From assembly GCF_020379485.1 (NCBI RefSeq), contig NC_063444.1:3234652-3298651 (forward strand): a stretch of 64,000 nt of DNA, in the 5' to 3' direction. The notes below the pieces were generated by a model that did no database searches, had not been told where the DNA came from, and saw only the letters and a list, made by a program, of their open reading frames with translations. This document shows, piece by piece, positions 1-13,330 of the stretch (the stretch's first letter is position 1; every line of letters begins with the position of its first letter). Both the position numbers and the translations under genes were made by a program. This DNA is from Brassica napus (taxonomy: Eukaryota > Streptophyta > Magnoliopsida > Brassicales > Brassicaceae).

Positions 1-199
1 TACAGACACATTCTTACTTTCCCTGAAAATTTTGAGTTAATTTTTGTACTAAGGGCTTTAACACTGGTGACATCATCCCTGATGATTAGAATAACCTTCT
101 AAGAAACAAAATGATATAAAATCATGTAAGTTTAGCTTCACAGAGATGATTATGGGATTGTTTCATATATATATATATGTTTCTTCTTTTTCTATTTAG

Positions 200-2171
200 G
201 CGGAAAACTCCAGGTTTGGCTGGGAACAAGAAGGCTCTTGAAGTTAACTTGCCAGAAAGTTCACGGAAATTCATTACTTGCATCCGCAAATACTTACTGT
301 TCTATTTGAGACTATTGGAGGAAACGGGAGACGTCAACACACTAGAACGAGCCTTTAATTCTCTTCGATCAGATAAGAGGGTAAGGAATCAACATTTCTA
401 CGAGTCTCTACGTGCTATATGCCTTAATCAAGTTGTCACAAGCTGTACCTGGGATAAATGTTAAATAATCTACAAATTCTTGAACTCAGTTTGCTCTATG
501 CGTTGAAGACCTTGTGCCAGTTGCAATAGGAAGATACATAAATGCACTGGTTGCCTCGATGAGTCGGGTTGAGTCTGGAGGAGCGAAAATCAATCCTGAT
601 AGTCAGCTAGAGAAAATATTTTCCCTTTTTATAGAACAAGGAAGCATATGGCCAGACATACGCAATTTCCCTGAAACAAAGGATCCAGAAACCTCAGAGA
701 GGATCTTATACAGGTAATCTATTTTGCATGAGAAATGAATATATATGTCATCGTTTGCCGTTAACATTGATTTTTCCTTTTGCAGATTTCTACACCAATA
801 CATTGTATCTCTTGAGCTAGACAACAAGGTTGAGACCCTGGAAACCATAAATGAAAAGATTAGAAAGCGTTTCAAGAATCCAAAGTTGTCTAATAGCTTT
901 TCAGCTAAAGTTGGTAGACATGCTTCTCTTGCTTGGTGTCGAGCTCTGATAACAAGCTTGGCATCAATAACTCCCTTGCAGCAGGTATCCTCAGCGGAAA
1001 GTCAAGCAATAAATCCATCATTTGATTTTCTGGAAAACAGACGGGTGCTCTGTGTTGATCTCAAGTCAGGATTCTGGAATTCTTCGTTCGAGAATCCCTC
1101 AGAATCTCAAATGCTCGAGGCAAAATGGGGACCTGTTCTGTCCAAGATCAAGAACGTACTCGTTGCCAATAAAGTCTCGGAGGAGAATCTGGAGATGGCT
1201 AATTCTTTGCTTAAAAGTTGTTACAATTACTTCCGAGAAACTGCGTCAGTGACACTTCCTTCTGAAATCAACCTCTATTTCGCACTGCCTCGGCTAGCGA
1301 CGGCGGGGAAACTTCTTCCAGGGACAGAAGGAGTTGAAGTCATTGATGTAAGCACCCCGAGGAAGCTTCTTTTGTGGGCTTACACGCTGTTTCATGGACA
1401 TTGTGGAAGCATCTCTCAGGTCGTGAAATATATGGAAGAAAACACCAAGGTACGAAAAACCAGTCTGTTCACTATTTTAGTCTCAAGTCTTTTACCTGCA
1501 AAGAATCGTTTATACCTATTTGTGAAGCCTACTCACCTAGGCTACAACAGTCCTATTGACTTTACAAACTTGTTTTTTATAGAGTTGTTGCTAGATAATG
1601 ATGTTTTCTAAAAGTTCAATTCATTTACAAACTGTTTATCTTTGCAGCCAAAAATGAAGAGAGGAGCGACAACTTCATCAGTGGCTACTTCGGTTCAATC
1701 AGGTTAGTTACGCTAGTTTACTCCTTGCATGTGCTTGGTCTGTTAAGATATTAGTTCCGGGAAAATCATATGTTCTTGTGTTTTCACTGCCTGTTTCGAA
1801 ATGGACTTCTAATTTGAATCATGAAAACCTTGTGACACTCGTGGAATCCACTGGTTTGATTCGGTAGAATACTAAACCAATTTCCTTAGAATCACCTTAG
1901 GCATGAGGCTTCGTTGAGTTATAGCTAAAGTTGATTTATTTTTGACGTTTGTATCCTCTGGTTCCTTCTCGTTGATTGTCAAAGAGAGAGTCCTTTCGGT
2001 TTTATCTCTTACTCTTCAAAACTAATTTCCATGAAATTGAAGATCATATTATTTGCTAATTAATTGATAGGTGGAAACAACGAACCGGAAGCAGCTCCTA
2101 AACATGTGCAGGTGATGGTATCCGATTCACTGGGTGGGGATAGTTGTGGTTCCACATCTGCACCAGTGTAA
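200..2171 (+). CDS. CABIN1: CABIN1-like / calcineurin-binding protein (HIRA complex), C-terminal part
   Basis: The end of a large TPR-type protein related to Arabidopsis CABIN1 (AT4G32820), thought to work in the HIRA histone H3.3 chaperone complex. The window opens inside the gene, so the N-terminal TPR region is missing. I place exons at 200-380, 490-713, 786-1449, 1648-1702 and 2071-2171, each with GT-AG borders; the stop is TAA at 2169-2171. The reading frame runs through all five exons without a break, for example [10 protein letters not shown] in the second and [19 protein letters not shown] in the third. The last two exons encode a short Ser/Gly-rich tail. The identification is by recalled similarity, supported by its neighbour CCD8, which is adjacent in Arabidopsis. 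The first exon border is the least sure because there is no upstream sequence. Confidence 0.75.
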
Positions 2172-2639
2172 CAATGTTTTATCTGGCAGAGAAGAGAAGT
2201 GGCTGTCATCATTGTGACTTGTGAGCAAGGGATTTTGAAAACTGAGCAAATTGTCATATAGTGTGTACCCAACCCATTGGATGTACTAATTTATAGTTGA
2301 ATGATGTAAATAATAATTGAATCGCAGTTTAAATTACTTTATCCACCACAACGGTTACTTTTATTTGATTTCGTATATTACATATATGAGATGAGAAAAT
2401 AAGAATACAATGGACAACAACAATTTACAAAACCTTCACATGTATAATGTAGTAATTATACAAATTTGTATAAATAAATATTACATATATGAGATGTAAA
2501 AACAATATAACACAAGGTACAACAACAATTTAAAAAACCTGCACATGTATAATATAGTAATTATACAAATTTCTACAAATAAATATTACTTATCTCTGTG
2601 TTTTGTATAATGAAGGTATCTTTGTTGAGTTTGTAGTGT
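2172..2639. repeat. Convergent intergenic gap with a ~103-bp tandem duplication
   Basis: The 3' ends of the CABIN1-like gene (+) and CCD8 (-) face each other here. From about 2378 to 2590 an AT-rich block is present twice with a period of about 103 bp. The copies start TTACATATATGAGATG at 2378 and 2481, and both contain ACAACAACAATTTA and CACATGTATAAT. No gene is seen. Confidence 0.7.
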
Positions 2640-5600
2640 TCAGTGCTTGGGGATCCAGCAACCATGTAAGCCATAAGGAAGACCATAAGGAAACTTGGCT
2701 CTTGCTATTTCTTCAAAGGAGCTTCCATCAAGCAATATCGCATAGCTTCCTCCATTTTCTTCACTTACTATCGATATCACCACTCCTTTCACAACACAAA
2801 ACCCATATTAGAAAAAAAAAATATCAAAGAAAGACAACGAAACCTATGTATTTTGAACTAACCATCATCTTCATGGGTTGCGCCTGGACGAGGCACAAAG
2901 AATGGCTCGGATGGTATAATGCCATGTTCGTGCCAGATCTTCACTTCCTTCTCCACAATATCAACCTGTCTCATACAATAGCTAATATGTTATTTAAGAG
3001 ATGAAGATGCTTTTAGTTACTACTCACAAATCTTGATCAACAACGCATATATATAACAAAAAGACCATATCGCTAACACCATATAAAACTTGAAGAATAT
3101 CAGTAAAAACTTGTTTTGCTATAGTCTATGCATATAGGTTACCTTGGTGAGGGCATTGGGGAAGTTACAAGGTCTTTTAGCACCACACGCATAAACGTAA
3201 CGATACTTTAGACCCAAATACAAAGGGTTGATGCTGCACATATCCATCGCCCTCCCATGCTTCTCCGCCTCCACTGCCGTCTCCAGTTTCCCGTACTTGC
3301 TTCCATCCAACGGTATCCTGAATCTTCCAATCCTAAACACATGTATATATATGTTAATAATGCATAAGATTACATCAACATATTCAGCTATTATCAAAAG
3401 TAAAAATGTAGGTATGGTAATCAAAAAGTTGACGCATATATACCTAGCGTCGGGTAAGACGTCGTCACCATGTGAGGAACGTAATGTGTGGAGACGGAGC
3501 ATATCGAGTATCCGCGTATCTGCGTTGTGTTCGCAACAATCTGCAATGATGACCGTCGCTTTCCCGTCTCCATTTTCATCTTCTTCGTATGCGTTTATGA
3601 AGTGAAACGTTACGTATGCAGGGACCTCCACGCTTGCCACCTAGGTCACGAATGAATATCATATTCATATTATGCTTTACTTTCATGTTTAAAATGAAAA
3701 TAAATATAAAAAATCAATTGTATCACATGTATTTCTATTGGTTTTCTGAAGTAAATCAATAACGTTTAAACGTTCTAATAGGTTTCTCTCCAATAATAGC
3801 CCTTTGATCTCACTCTAAATTCTAAAATCCTGGCTATAGTATAAAGAGATGGAAGAAAAAAAGACCTTTTAGATGATATGTATCACTTAAACACATGTAA
3901 AACCTAAAAGATTTTCTAGTCTAAGGCAAAAGTGATCGTTGAAAGTTGGCTTAGTAATATAGAACAACATTGCATATATTAACTAATATCCATACATCAA
4001 TGTTTCCCTAAAATCGTGACTCTGATTATATATGCACATTATGACATCAAGCAACCGTACATGTTACGCCACTTACCACATACCACATACCAATAATGGA
4101 GGATTAAGTAAACATGAACACTATCTTTTTGATTGAACTTAACTAAATATGTACTATAACCAACATAATCCAAAACTGAATGAAAAAAAAAAGTAAGAAA
4201 ACAATCCATTGACTTATTAAAACGTTCACTTACGATTTCTCCAGTGAGTTTGGACATGACATGAACAAAAGCTCCGTCGTTAGGACACCACTCAAACTTG
4301 TAAAGCGGCGTCGGCTCAGCTCTAAGCAGATTCCTCACCGAATACCTCAGGGGCATTTCCGGTATCAAAACATAATTCTCCGTCACCGCAAACGAGTGAA
4401 CCCACCCGGGTCCCCACGACCCGGACCGACATTTAACCCGCCCCACAACCTCCCTTTTATTCGACCCGGCCTCCATCCTCACGACCCGGTAACCAGGCTT
4501 AACAAGATCAGGTATCAACGTCCACATCTCCGTCTCTGTCACGATGGGATGCGCCGAGTGGATCATGTGATCGCACAAACCGTCGTCGTATTTGAACTTC
4601 CCTATCGTGTCTAACGTATCATGGTCGACAAGAATCGATCCTTTTTGAGTCTCCGTGAGGCACATGACACGTCCGTCACCGAGACGGATCACTCCGGTGT
4701 TGGCGTTGTCCGTTAAAGACTCGCCGGAGAATAGTTTGACGATCTCTCCGACCCCGGAGAAAGGGTTCTTGAAGTTGCTTCTCGACGGTTTTGGAGTCTC
4801 GGAGAATTCGCGGTAACAGAGCTTCTTGTGTTTCTTGGCGGCTTTGTAGGCGTTGGATTCGAGGAGACGGTGGCCGGAGAATATACGACCGTCGTCGAAT
4901 TCGAGCTTGACTAGTGTGGAGTAGCCGTCGAAGAGATGTCGGAAGTCGTGGTCTCCGATGTTCCATAGGCCCGGTCCGTTTCTTAGATACGTACCATTCT
5001 GCATGTTACGTTATAATCATTAATTGTCTCATTTTTCCAATATTGTTTAGGGAAAAATGTTTAATCGTTTGTTTTATATGCAGTTTTATAACTGTTATCT
5101 GATTTATAAGAACTAAAAAGGAAAAGATTCTGAACGCTTTATGTCAAATTAAATATATACAAAAGTCGACGTTAGTTATGTATAAATATAAATATATTGA
5201 TTATATTACAAGTTTTTGCTAACACATTGTTACTTGTTGGTGTCTAACTTGGAACATGACTGAATGTACGCTGTTTATAGATTGCAACAATGGTCACGAC
5301 TCACGAGTATCGCTCGTAGACGTGTACCAACTACCAACCATGCCTTAGCACCGTAATATATCTATTCAAACATATTTAATCCTTTAGACTTCTTAGTAAT
5401 GAAATCATGTACTATAAGATTATACAGAATATAAATAAATTTACATGCAATTATATAGAAGAAAAAATAGTTTTGTCTTGTAATATATACATATTCATGT
5501 GCCAGTGTGAGTGTGTATTGTGTGCACGATACATATTTGTATGAAATTCAACGAATATAGCTAAAATATATTTGGAGGATATAATATGAAGATAAAAGAC

Positions 5601-5907
5601 AAACCAGCCAAGTGGGGATCTTTCCTTGGACAGTAAGCTCACCCTCCCACTTCTCTTGTTGTACACTTGTCCACGCAACATGACACCGTCTCTCATCTTC
5701 CACCGTCTCTTTCTTCGGCACAGGCGACGCTGAGTTGATTACAGCTGCAGATATTGTTCGGCGGGAGAAAAATCGGTGAGAGATTTGGAGTTTTGTTTTT
5801 CTTTGTTGGTTGTCGATGGCTTTGTCGGAACAAAGTGTAGTGATTCTAGTTGAGGACAAAACATGATGATGACTCATAATTGCTTTGGCTGTGATCAACG
5901 AAGCCAT
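2640..5907 (-). CDS. CCD8: Carotenoid cleavage dioxygenase 8 (strigolactone biosynthesis), plastid
   Basis: CCD8/MAX4 is a non-haem iron dioxygenase. In plastids it converts the 9-cis-apo-10'-carotenal made by CCD7 into carlactone, the strigolactone precursor that controls shoot branching. Six exons join without a frame break: 5605-5907, 4234-4998, 3444-3640, 3143-3332, 2863-2965 and 2640-2785, all with GT-AG borders. The product is 567 aa, close to the roughly 570 aa of the Arabidopsis protein. The iron-binding His are present in contexts SAHP, WVHSF, TFHF and GLHG. The N-terminus (MASLITAKAIMSHHH, Ser/Thr/Arg-rich) looks like a plastid transit peptide. The start is the first ATG of exon 1. 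A TATA-like box lies about 130 bp upstream. The gene looks intact and is the best supported in the window. Confidence 0.95.
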
Positions 5908-6288
5908 CCTGGAAGAATGGTTTTATATATAAATAGAGTTTTAGTGGATTTCAATGTATTGAAAAGAGGGCACAGGACAAATTCAAGAAAGGAAATGGAG
6001 GGTTATAAGTGAATGTTTGGTGAAACACATATGAGGTATTTATAGGGCCTCGGTTAAGGGAACTTATTATAAATAATGCATGTTTATTCAGGTTGATTTA
6101 ATTATTAGTTTTTATGAATAGGCGTAGACATGGGAAAGGAGGAATTTTTATTTGGTTAAACATTGAGTTATATCAACCCTCGATCGAGTGGAAATCTGAA
6201 ACCGAACACACATACAAGGCTTTCTTAATTAAATTGTCCGCCATAAGAAATATATTGAATAAACATGAACAAAAAATTGTTTTAAAAA

Positions 6289-6323
<35 letters not shown>

Positions 6324-8200
6324 TTTTTTTCTTTTTCTTTAAAGCCAAAAAATTCAGGAAAGCTTGCATCTAAAGTGATAGCTTTAAACACATAAAAAAC
6401 AGACTTGAGGGAGATCTTCTTGAAGCCTAGAACACTCGTACGTGCCCAATTGTTGCTCCCGCAGTTATCGTTTCTGCCATAGCTTAAAAATCACACTACT
6501 CTATAAAGACACCCATATCTGGATTTTAGAATACTTAAAATAGGCAAACAGTAACCACGAGCCCAAAAGCTGGGAGGATAACTATGGCTGAGGGTAACAT
6601 GTGTAAACCAGTTTAATTAACATAAGTTTTGATGTGTATGTAGATATAGTAATTCTCTCAATTGTTTTGTAAGTTTGCAGTTATTGGTGGCAGAAACACT
6701 GAGGAAAGGTGTATTCAAAATAAATCTTTAGAAGAATTTGATTTTAAATATATTTTTAGATGATTTGAATTACATAAGTTATTATGAGATACATTTGCTT
6801 AAATTAGGCAGGTGGCGAACGATGAGTAAGTTAACACTAACGTTGAAAACATTTCAAGTTTGAATGAAAATACTTTGGTACTAATAAAACTAAATAAACA
6901 TGTAAATGTGAATTTTTTTTTATCAGCGTATATATATTCTTCCCATCAGATGCATGAATGTGATTTTAGGGTAAATCAACTTGTGTTATGATGTGTTTAT
7001 ATGGGCCATGCAAAGTGCGTTTATTCAAATGTTTTGGAAAATTCGTAGGAATATAATTAATTTCTGAAATTGACGCCTAAAATAACCGGTCGCCTAAGTA
7101 AAGAACTATATTAACACCATGTTTAGCAAAAAAAAAAATATTACACCATGAATATGTCATTCATTCATATATTTGATTTTTATTGTTGTCATCAATATTA
7201 TGCAAAAAGAACCCATATCCATTAGCAAATCAGTAGGTTGTTATATATGTCATGATCATTTATTATATCATTTAAGTTAATAAGTTTGGTGGTATGTATC
7301 AAAATAGTTTGTGATAGTGTAATTAAGTTTCTAAATTGACATCTATCAGAATAATTTGAGTTAGTGTCATCACCATCATATATTTTCTTGTTAATAGAAT
7401 ATAAATTATAGATAAACTATTTCTTTCATATCTACATTATGCCACATGACTTTTACAAAAATAATAAATCTCTAGCATGCATGTTTTATTGAATTTGGTA
7501 AATATTTTTGATTGATCTAACATTTTTTTTCAAAAATAGTACACTAACTTAATTTTAAATTTACACTTGTTCTCACGATATATAATGATAAAAGGTGTTA
7601 TTTGTATGTAATTATCATGATTGTTCAGCATATCCGATTAATTGTTTGTCATCAAAAAGAAGAAGGAAAAAAAGGAGATATACATTTTCTTTTGGTCGCT
7701 AGCTATATAATTCTGCTTTATATTTGTTTTGAGAACATGGTATATTCCTAGTCCATATACCCAATTAGGAAAATGGAAAGTGTCCGATTTTAAATTATAT
7801 AGTACAAAGCCCCATGACAACTACTAAAAGATTCCTTATAAAATAAAACTGCAATTTGGGTCCATATGTTTGCCACATTCGTTTGTCACATCTGTTATGT
7901 GTCTCTAGTCTTAAGAATAATCACTTCTTTTAATCATCATCGGTTATCTCATACATCATTCTATTTATCGTGATTTTCTAGGTAAAAATATGTTCATATG
8001 AAATGTCAACTCAGCACCTTAAGCATTGTTACTGGTTAACTTGCTGTCACCAAAATATAAATGAGAAATTTACAGCCAAATCTGTAAACAGAGTAACTAC
8101 TCAACTCAATTTTTTTATTATAAAAAACAGATATTTAGTTTGCTGTTCGCAAACGATAGCAAAAGATACGACCCACGTCCCAGTCAAATAATTTAGCTTA
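5908..8200. other. CCD8 upstream intergenic sequence
   Basis: This is AT-rich non-coding DNA upstream of CCD8. It contains an (AT)n microsatellite at 6291-6320. Short ORFs here lack codon structure or recognisable similarity. Regulatory elements of CCD8 are presumably in the first kilobase, but none apart from the TATA candidate can be named from sequence. Confidence 0.6.
6037..6044 (-). promoter_or_regulatory. Candidate TATA box of CCD8
   Basis: The minus strand reads CTATAAATACC about 130 bp upstream of the CCD8 ATG, a suitable place for a core promoter with a short 5' leader. A second TATA-like run near 5925 is too close to the ATG to leave a leader. Confidence 0.45.
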
Positions 8201-9524
8201 TTTGTCATGATTTCCATGATTTTAGATAATTTTACTTATTTGTTATGTTTTAATTAAGTTTAAGTTGAGTTATTAATTTATTAATAATTTTTAGTTGAGT
8301 TCATAATTTATTAATTTAAACAATATAACTATAAAATATGTAATTAGATATATAATTATTTTGATTTTGCTTATTTGTCACGTTTTCCATGATTTTAGTC
8401 AATTTTGCTTATTTGTCATGTTTTTATTAGGTTTTCGCTTAGTCATTGATTTATTAATAATTTTTAGCTGAATCACTAATTTATTAATTTAAAAAAATAT
8501 CCATAATTAATTTTATATATAATTAAAAACGAAATTTTATTTAATAATATTTAAATCTATATGTTATATTAAAATTCTTATTTTCTTATTTGTCATATTT
8601 TATTAGGTTTTAAGTTTTTATATAGGTCACTGATTTATTATTAGTTTTTAACTGAGTATTATTAATTTTCGCAAAACCCGTAATGAATTTTATATATAAT
8701 AAAACACACATTTTATTTTAATTATATTAAATTTAAATTTTATATTAAATAATTAATTATAAACTAATATAATAAAATTGTGAAAATATATTTAAAAATT
8801 AAGAGAATTCTTATATATATTGTGTTGCTATCTGAAAATAATATTTTATTATAAAGTTAAAAAAACTAAGATATAAAACAATTTATAATTAAATATTAGT
8901 CAAACAAAAATATTTATATAAAGATATTTTCTAAACTATTTCTAATATATGAGTGTTTTAAAACTTTTAACAGAATAATAAGTACATAGTTTGATGAACG
9001 TTTTTTTTACATATATAAATAATTTGATGTTTGATTTAACTATTTAAAATCATAAATAATAACTTAACTTGTGACTGAGTTAAAATTTTTTTTTTGCTTT
9101 TACTTTAAACCAATTTAAGTTTAATCCGTGAAACACTATAGGTTCAGTTGGTAACCACTAGAAGAATGAAAATAAATGAAGAAAATAAAAAATAAAATTT
9201 CATTTGAAGAATTGAAAAAATAAAAAAAATATGAATTTTTGTTCAATTTGTTCCTTATCAAAATTGCATAGGGAAATTTTTTCTTATAAATTCATTCCTC
9301 CATGGGAATTTAGAAGAAAAAAGTGGGATCTACCTTCCAATAATTTGACTAAAATTTCAACATAACTGGTATAAATTTTGAGTAACAAAGAATTCACTAT
9401 AATTTTTTTCCTTAAGCATGTTCACCAATTAAAGATTTATAATGTCGATTTTTGGATTAATAAGACATAAAATAATAAGTATTCATAAGATGATTATGCC
9501 CGCATGTGGGGACAAAACACCTAG
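8200..9524 (+). mobile_element. Helitron-like non-autonomous relic, copy 1 (3' end at 9524)
   Basis: The right end reads GCCCGCATGTGGGGACAAAACACCTAG followed by T (9498-9525). That is a short hairpin close to a terminal CTAG next to T, the usual 3' structure of Helitrons. The upstream AT-rich block shares long stretches with copy 2 at 13.3-14.0 kb, for example TTCTTATATATTGTGTTG-like text, ATTTATAATTAAATATTA and GATGTTTGATTTAA. The 5' end was not found, so the left border is only where shared or repetitive AT-rich text begins. About 9100-9480 has no counterpart in copy 2 and may be a later insertion. Confidence 0.5.
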
Positions 9525-10591
9525 TACAACACTAAATAAGAAACTTTAAAATTAAACCTTGACTAATCAATCTGGCACAAACAAAGATGCAGTTAGCTCA
9601 ATCTAGGTTCGTGGCTCTTCTCTACTTACTAACATTGTGAGTCACCCTTTTGGGAACTTTTTGCATACCCATGATACCAAGTTAATCGAATTAATTTTCC
9701 ATAGATATTCTCATCTCACGAGTCAATGATCATTATATCACAGATATATGGTCATCTAAGAAGATAATAATGAAAAGGGAAAAACATATTTCCTTTTAGT
9801 GTATATATAGGGTCCAATGCTTCCTTTAGTAATTGAAAACTTGAAAAAAAAAAGCATTCGAAATACAAAATTTGTCGATGAGGCACTAAACCCTAAAAAT
9901 GCCATCACTAAAGCGTCATGGTGCATGAGATGAGTTGCATTTTAGAACTCGTTGTTTTATATGCAACGCTCTTTTTTTTATTGCGCAATGTCCCTTCATG
10001 CCCCAATTGATTCCTACAATGTAATTAACCAAGAGTACCAAATAATGTTATTTAATTAATTTTGGTCAGTTGTGTGGCGGACAAAATCAGGTTTTCCCAC
10101 AAATAAAGCTCCATATTTATTGTTTAATACATACTTATTGCCTTCTTTATCAAGTTATTCTATTAGTGATGAATGTTGTTAGGTCAACGGATGCTTATTT
10201 ATTAATATTTTCTACAGATTTATATAGTTAACAAACGAACAAAAAAAGAAAGTATATGTGCCATTTTGTCAAGTGCATAGTATTTTGGTCAGTCTGCTGA
10301 AATTAACAAATTAGACAAAATATTGGTTTCCTATCCTCTGGTTGAAGGAAAATAAGCTAGCGTTGAAAACTAAACAGTGTATTTGACCAAAAATGTCTAG
10401 TATTGTTTATTTTATTCGTGATTACCACTGATTAATACTATAAATTCATAGAACATATCATAAATTCGTGCTACGGGAAGGTGTATGACTAAAATTAGCT
10501 CCCTTCAAATAATACATATTTGGTGTTTATATTATTTGACATAACAATTAGTTTTGTTGTACACAGTTAACAAACTTATTTACACATAATG
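9525..10591. other. Intergenic, nothing recognised
   Basis: AT-rich DNA without coding signal between the Helitron-like end and the SHORT-ROOT fragment. Confidence 0.6.
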
Positions 10592-11018
10592 TTACTATTG
10601 GATGAGAAGTCGAAGGAAGGAGGAGTTTAGGGATGGAGAAAGCGGAAGGGTCATTGTGGTGGCCGGAGGAGGAGTACGGTGAGGCCAAGGCCGCTGCTGC
10701 GGTGGAGGGAGGGGTTGATGAGGTGGCGGGATGGTATTGGGTGGGAGTAGTGAAAGGAGAGTAGTAGCTATTAGGGTTGGTGTTGTGGTGATGGTTGTGA
10801 TGAGAGGAAGAAGAGGAGAGGTCTTCTTCATCCATGAATAAGTTGTAGCATTCTTCGACAAGGTCGTTTGGTGGGAAATTGTTGTGATTGTAGTGATAAG
10901 CTGTTTGTGGAGAGCCACTAGTGGTGGTAGAGGTTCTGCTTAACGAAGATTGATTTGTAATGATGCTATCGGATTGTTGCTCTTGTTGGAGACTGACTAA
11001 CCTAAAGAGAGTATCCAT
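10592..11018 (-). pseudogene. SHR: SHORT-ROOT (GRAS factor) N-terminal fragment
   Basis: The frame opens MDTLFRLVSLQQEQQSDSII and closely matches the SHORT-ROOT N-terminus: Ser/Thr/Gln-rich, then an acidic-Ser stretch (FMDEEDLSSSSS), His/Asn runs and SPFTTPTQYHPA. SHR is a mobile GRAS transcription factor for root radial patterning and is normally about 530 aa from one exon. Only about the first 130 residues are here. After AFSIP, one base is missing relative to the expected codons (CCTAAACTCC where CCTCAAACTCC is expected). This gives an out-of-frame tail, although the DNA still matches SHR (PSFDFSA, with Ala read here as Ser) until about 10592. No GRAS domain follows. A minisatellite abuts the start codon on the upstream side. 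It is a truncated, frameshifted copy, not a working GRAS gene. Confidence 0.85.
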
Positions 11019-11074
11019 TTTTTTTCTCTTTTAATATGAATAAGAAAATGAATAGACGACAAACAAGAGAGATG

Positions 11075-11690
11075 TTTTTGCGGTTTTGGCAGGAAAAATG
11101 TGTTTTTGCGGTTTTGGCGGAAAATGTGTTTTTGACGAAAAAGTGCGTTTTTGCGGGTTTGATGGGAAATGTTTTTTCACGATTTTGGCGGGAAATGCAT
11201 TTTGCGGATTTGGCGGGAAAATACGTTTTTGTGGATTTGGCGGGAAAATACGTTTTTCCGATTTTGGCGGGAAAATATATTTTTACAGTTTTGGCGGTCA
11301 AATTCATTTTTCCGATTTTGGCGGAAAATTTTATTTTTCCGATTTTGGCAGGAAAATATGTTTTTTCAGTTTCGGCGGGAAAATGCGTTTTTCCGGTTTC
11401 GGCGGGAAAATGCGTTTTTCCGGTTTCGGCGGGAAAATGCGTTTTTCCGGTTTCGGCGGGAAAATACGTTTTTTTTGTTTCGGCGGGAAAATGCGTTTTT
11501 TTGTTTCGGCGGGAAAATGCGTTTTCCGGTTTTGCGGGAAAATTGTTTTTTTTTCGGTTTTGGCGAAAAAATGCATTTTCCGGTTTTGCGGAAAAATACA
11601 TTTTGCGGTTTTGGCGGGAAAGTGTTTTTCAGTTTTTGCGGGAAAATGCATTTTTTGGTTCTGGCGGAAAAATGTATATGCAAAAAAAAG
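11075..11690. repeat. Minisatellite with TTTTGGCGGGAAAA core, 27-nt-like units
   Basis: More than twenty degenerate copies of a 24-28 nt unit of the type CGGCGGGAAAATGCGTTTTT run through this block. They are most regular at 11370-11520, where the unit is 27 nt. Because the unit is close to a multiple of three and lacks stops, several frames stay open for 100-245 codons. Those frames are by-products of the repeat, not genes. The same core motif recurs in the hAT element at 32.9-33.7 kb. Confidence 0.85.
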
Positions 11691-11762
11691 GAATTTACGG
11701 TTTGAAAATAATATTTTGATTTTAAAAAGTTATTTTTGTCATTTATCATTTTGGATTGAATT

Positions 11763-11873
11763 AAATGCATCTGCATCCAGATGCACTATGACCCACCTTC
11801 GTTTGGGTGAAAATTTGAGATGAATTTTTAAAAATTCAGCTGGGTGATCCATCTGGATGTAGCATTATAATGG
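11763..11873. repeat. Short fold-back repeat with CATCCAGATG arms
   Basis: The left arm AATGCATCTGCATCCAGATG and the right arm CATCTGGATGTAGCATT are inverted copies about 60 bp apart, with GGGTG/CACCC motifs inside. This looks like a small MITE or the end of the element that carries the minisatellite. No target duplication could be assigned. Confidence 0.5.
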
Positions 11874-11939
11874 ATAAAACAAACACCGATTTGCATCTTC
11901 ACCCATATGGATCACCTGGGTGAGCAAACGAACAACACC

Positions 11940-13330
11940 GATATCTAAGATTTAATACTTTGTTATGTATATTGCATCAGCATCATGTGTTTTTCTTTCC
12001 TTTTGTTTCGGTGGGAGTGGGTGAATCTCTGATGAAGATGAGTTGTAGAGAATGGGTTTGGTGGTGTTTGTGAGTTTTATAATTGGTACTAGTAAGTTAA
12101 AGAAAGAATGGAGCATGAAAAGCGGATATTTCTACATCGAATTGTTGTCCCATGTTTATCTTTTGGACTGAATAGATTGTTTGAATCTAATTGGGTTTAG
12201 TGAAGACGTAATTAGAGAGAGAAAAGATGGGTCTTATTAAAACAATATTCTTTTACTCTTTTGGCTAATCAAGAATGTTTTTGTTTTTGTTTTTACTATA
12301 GCCCTAACTTATGATCAATCAAATTAATTCATGGACATAACGATCCTACTAGTATACTATGAGATATCCTGGTTTACTTAGAGACATGTGAATATAGAAT
12401 GTTTACAGGTGTGAGTGAGTGGGAGCAGGCGTGCATCAACATCATCAAAGCTCCACATTTTCTTTGCCTCCTAACCTCTCTCCATTCCCTGCCACCACTT
12501 TTTTCCTTTTCTCTCTTCTTCTTCGTCTATACCTTCTTTACTACTACTAGTATTTTAGATTTCCTCATTTCATTCATATTTTATTTTGTTCTTCACATTA
12601 ATCCGTAAGAAACCACCAATGTGTCATATTCCATTCCCTTATATAAACATCATGGTGTAATTATTATCGCAGGAATCTAGGGCATGCTTCTTTGTTTTCT
12701 TCTCCTTCAAATCCTATTGTTCTAATTTAAAACAATCTCCACTAAGTCATACCATTTTTGTATAGATTCTATATGTACCCTTCAATTTCCCACCTTATGG
12801 TTTTATTATTATTATTCTCTATACCCTTTTTATATAGGAGTATTTGTGTTTTTGTTAATTTTATATATGTTCATTGGTTTATGCATATGCGAAACAGGGA
12901 ACCCCTAATTAACCAACGCCACTTAAGGCATGGTTTATTATTATTCTCATCATGGTTTTCTCGTTTGTCTCGATACAAAGCAACAAAGTAGTATTGTCTT
13001 TCCCGACCTCATTTGCCCTTTGTTGAATTTCGTTAAAAATCCCAAGTCTCAACTCTAGAACTGGATCATTTGATTGACACGTAACCACTACAAACGGAAG
13101 AAATCATCAGTTTAAAAAATGCCCAACGGAATTGAATAGAACAATATTTGCTATTAAAAAAAGTCGTGATATTAACCTTTTTTTGGTTAATGAGTAACGA
13201 TATCACATAGCTTACTTAGTAAAAAATCACATGCTCGCGAATCCTGATATTCTTCCGTATATTATCAAATAAAAAGCTATGTGACAAAACTTCTGACTAA
13301 TTCAGATACTCTCACGTTGAAAGTTAGAGT
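11940..13330. other. Intergenic, possible SHR-derived upstream sequence
   Basis: No coding region is supported. The block lies on the promoter side of the SHORT-ROOT fragment, and part of it (about 12400-12520) is less AT-rich than its surroundings. It could be copied SHR upstream sequence, but I cannot confirm that. Confidence 0.4.

Noticed and set aside
3228..4614. Plus-strand ORFs over CCD8
   Set aside because: They are the reverse complement of CCD8 exons, with no independent evidence.
6114..6395. 93- and 72-codon ORFs on both strands around an (AT)n run
   Set aside because: The YIYIYI stretches come from the microsatellite at 6291-6320, with no coding signature elsewhere.
10595..10918. 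A 107-codon frame overlapping the SHR fragment
   Set aside because: It is an alternative frame of the SHR-like coding text. The frame matching SHR is the one starting at 11018.
11075..11690. Regular short repeats resembling a CRISPR array
   Set aside because: There are no unique spacers of constant length. Units are contiguous and degenerate, the genome is a plant, and no cas genes are present.
11002..11823. Several long overlapping ORFs (100-245 codons) on both strands
   Set aside because: They are produced by the TTTTGGCGGGAAAA minisatellite, whose unit is near 27 nt and free of stops in several frames. The proteins are simple repeats without homology.
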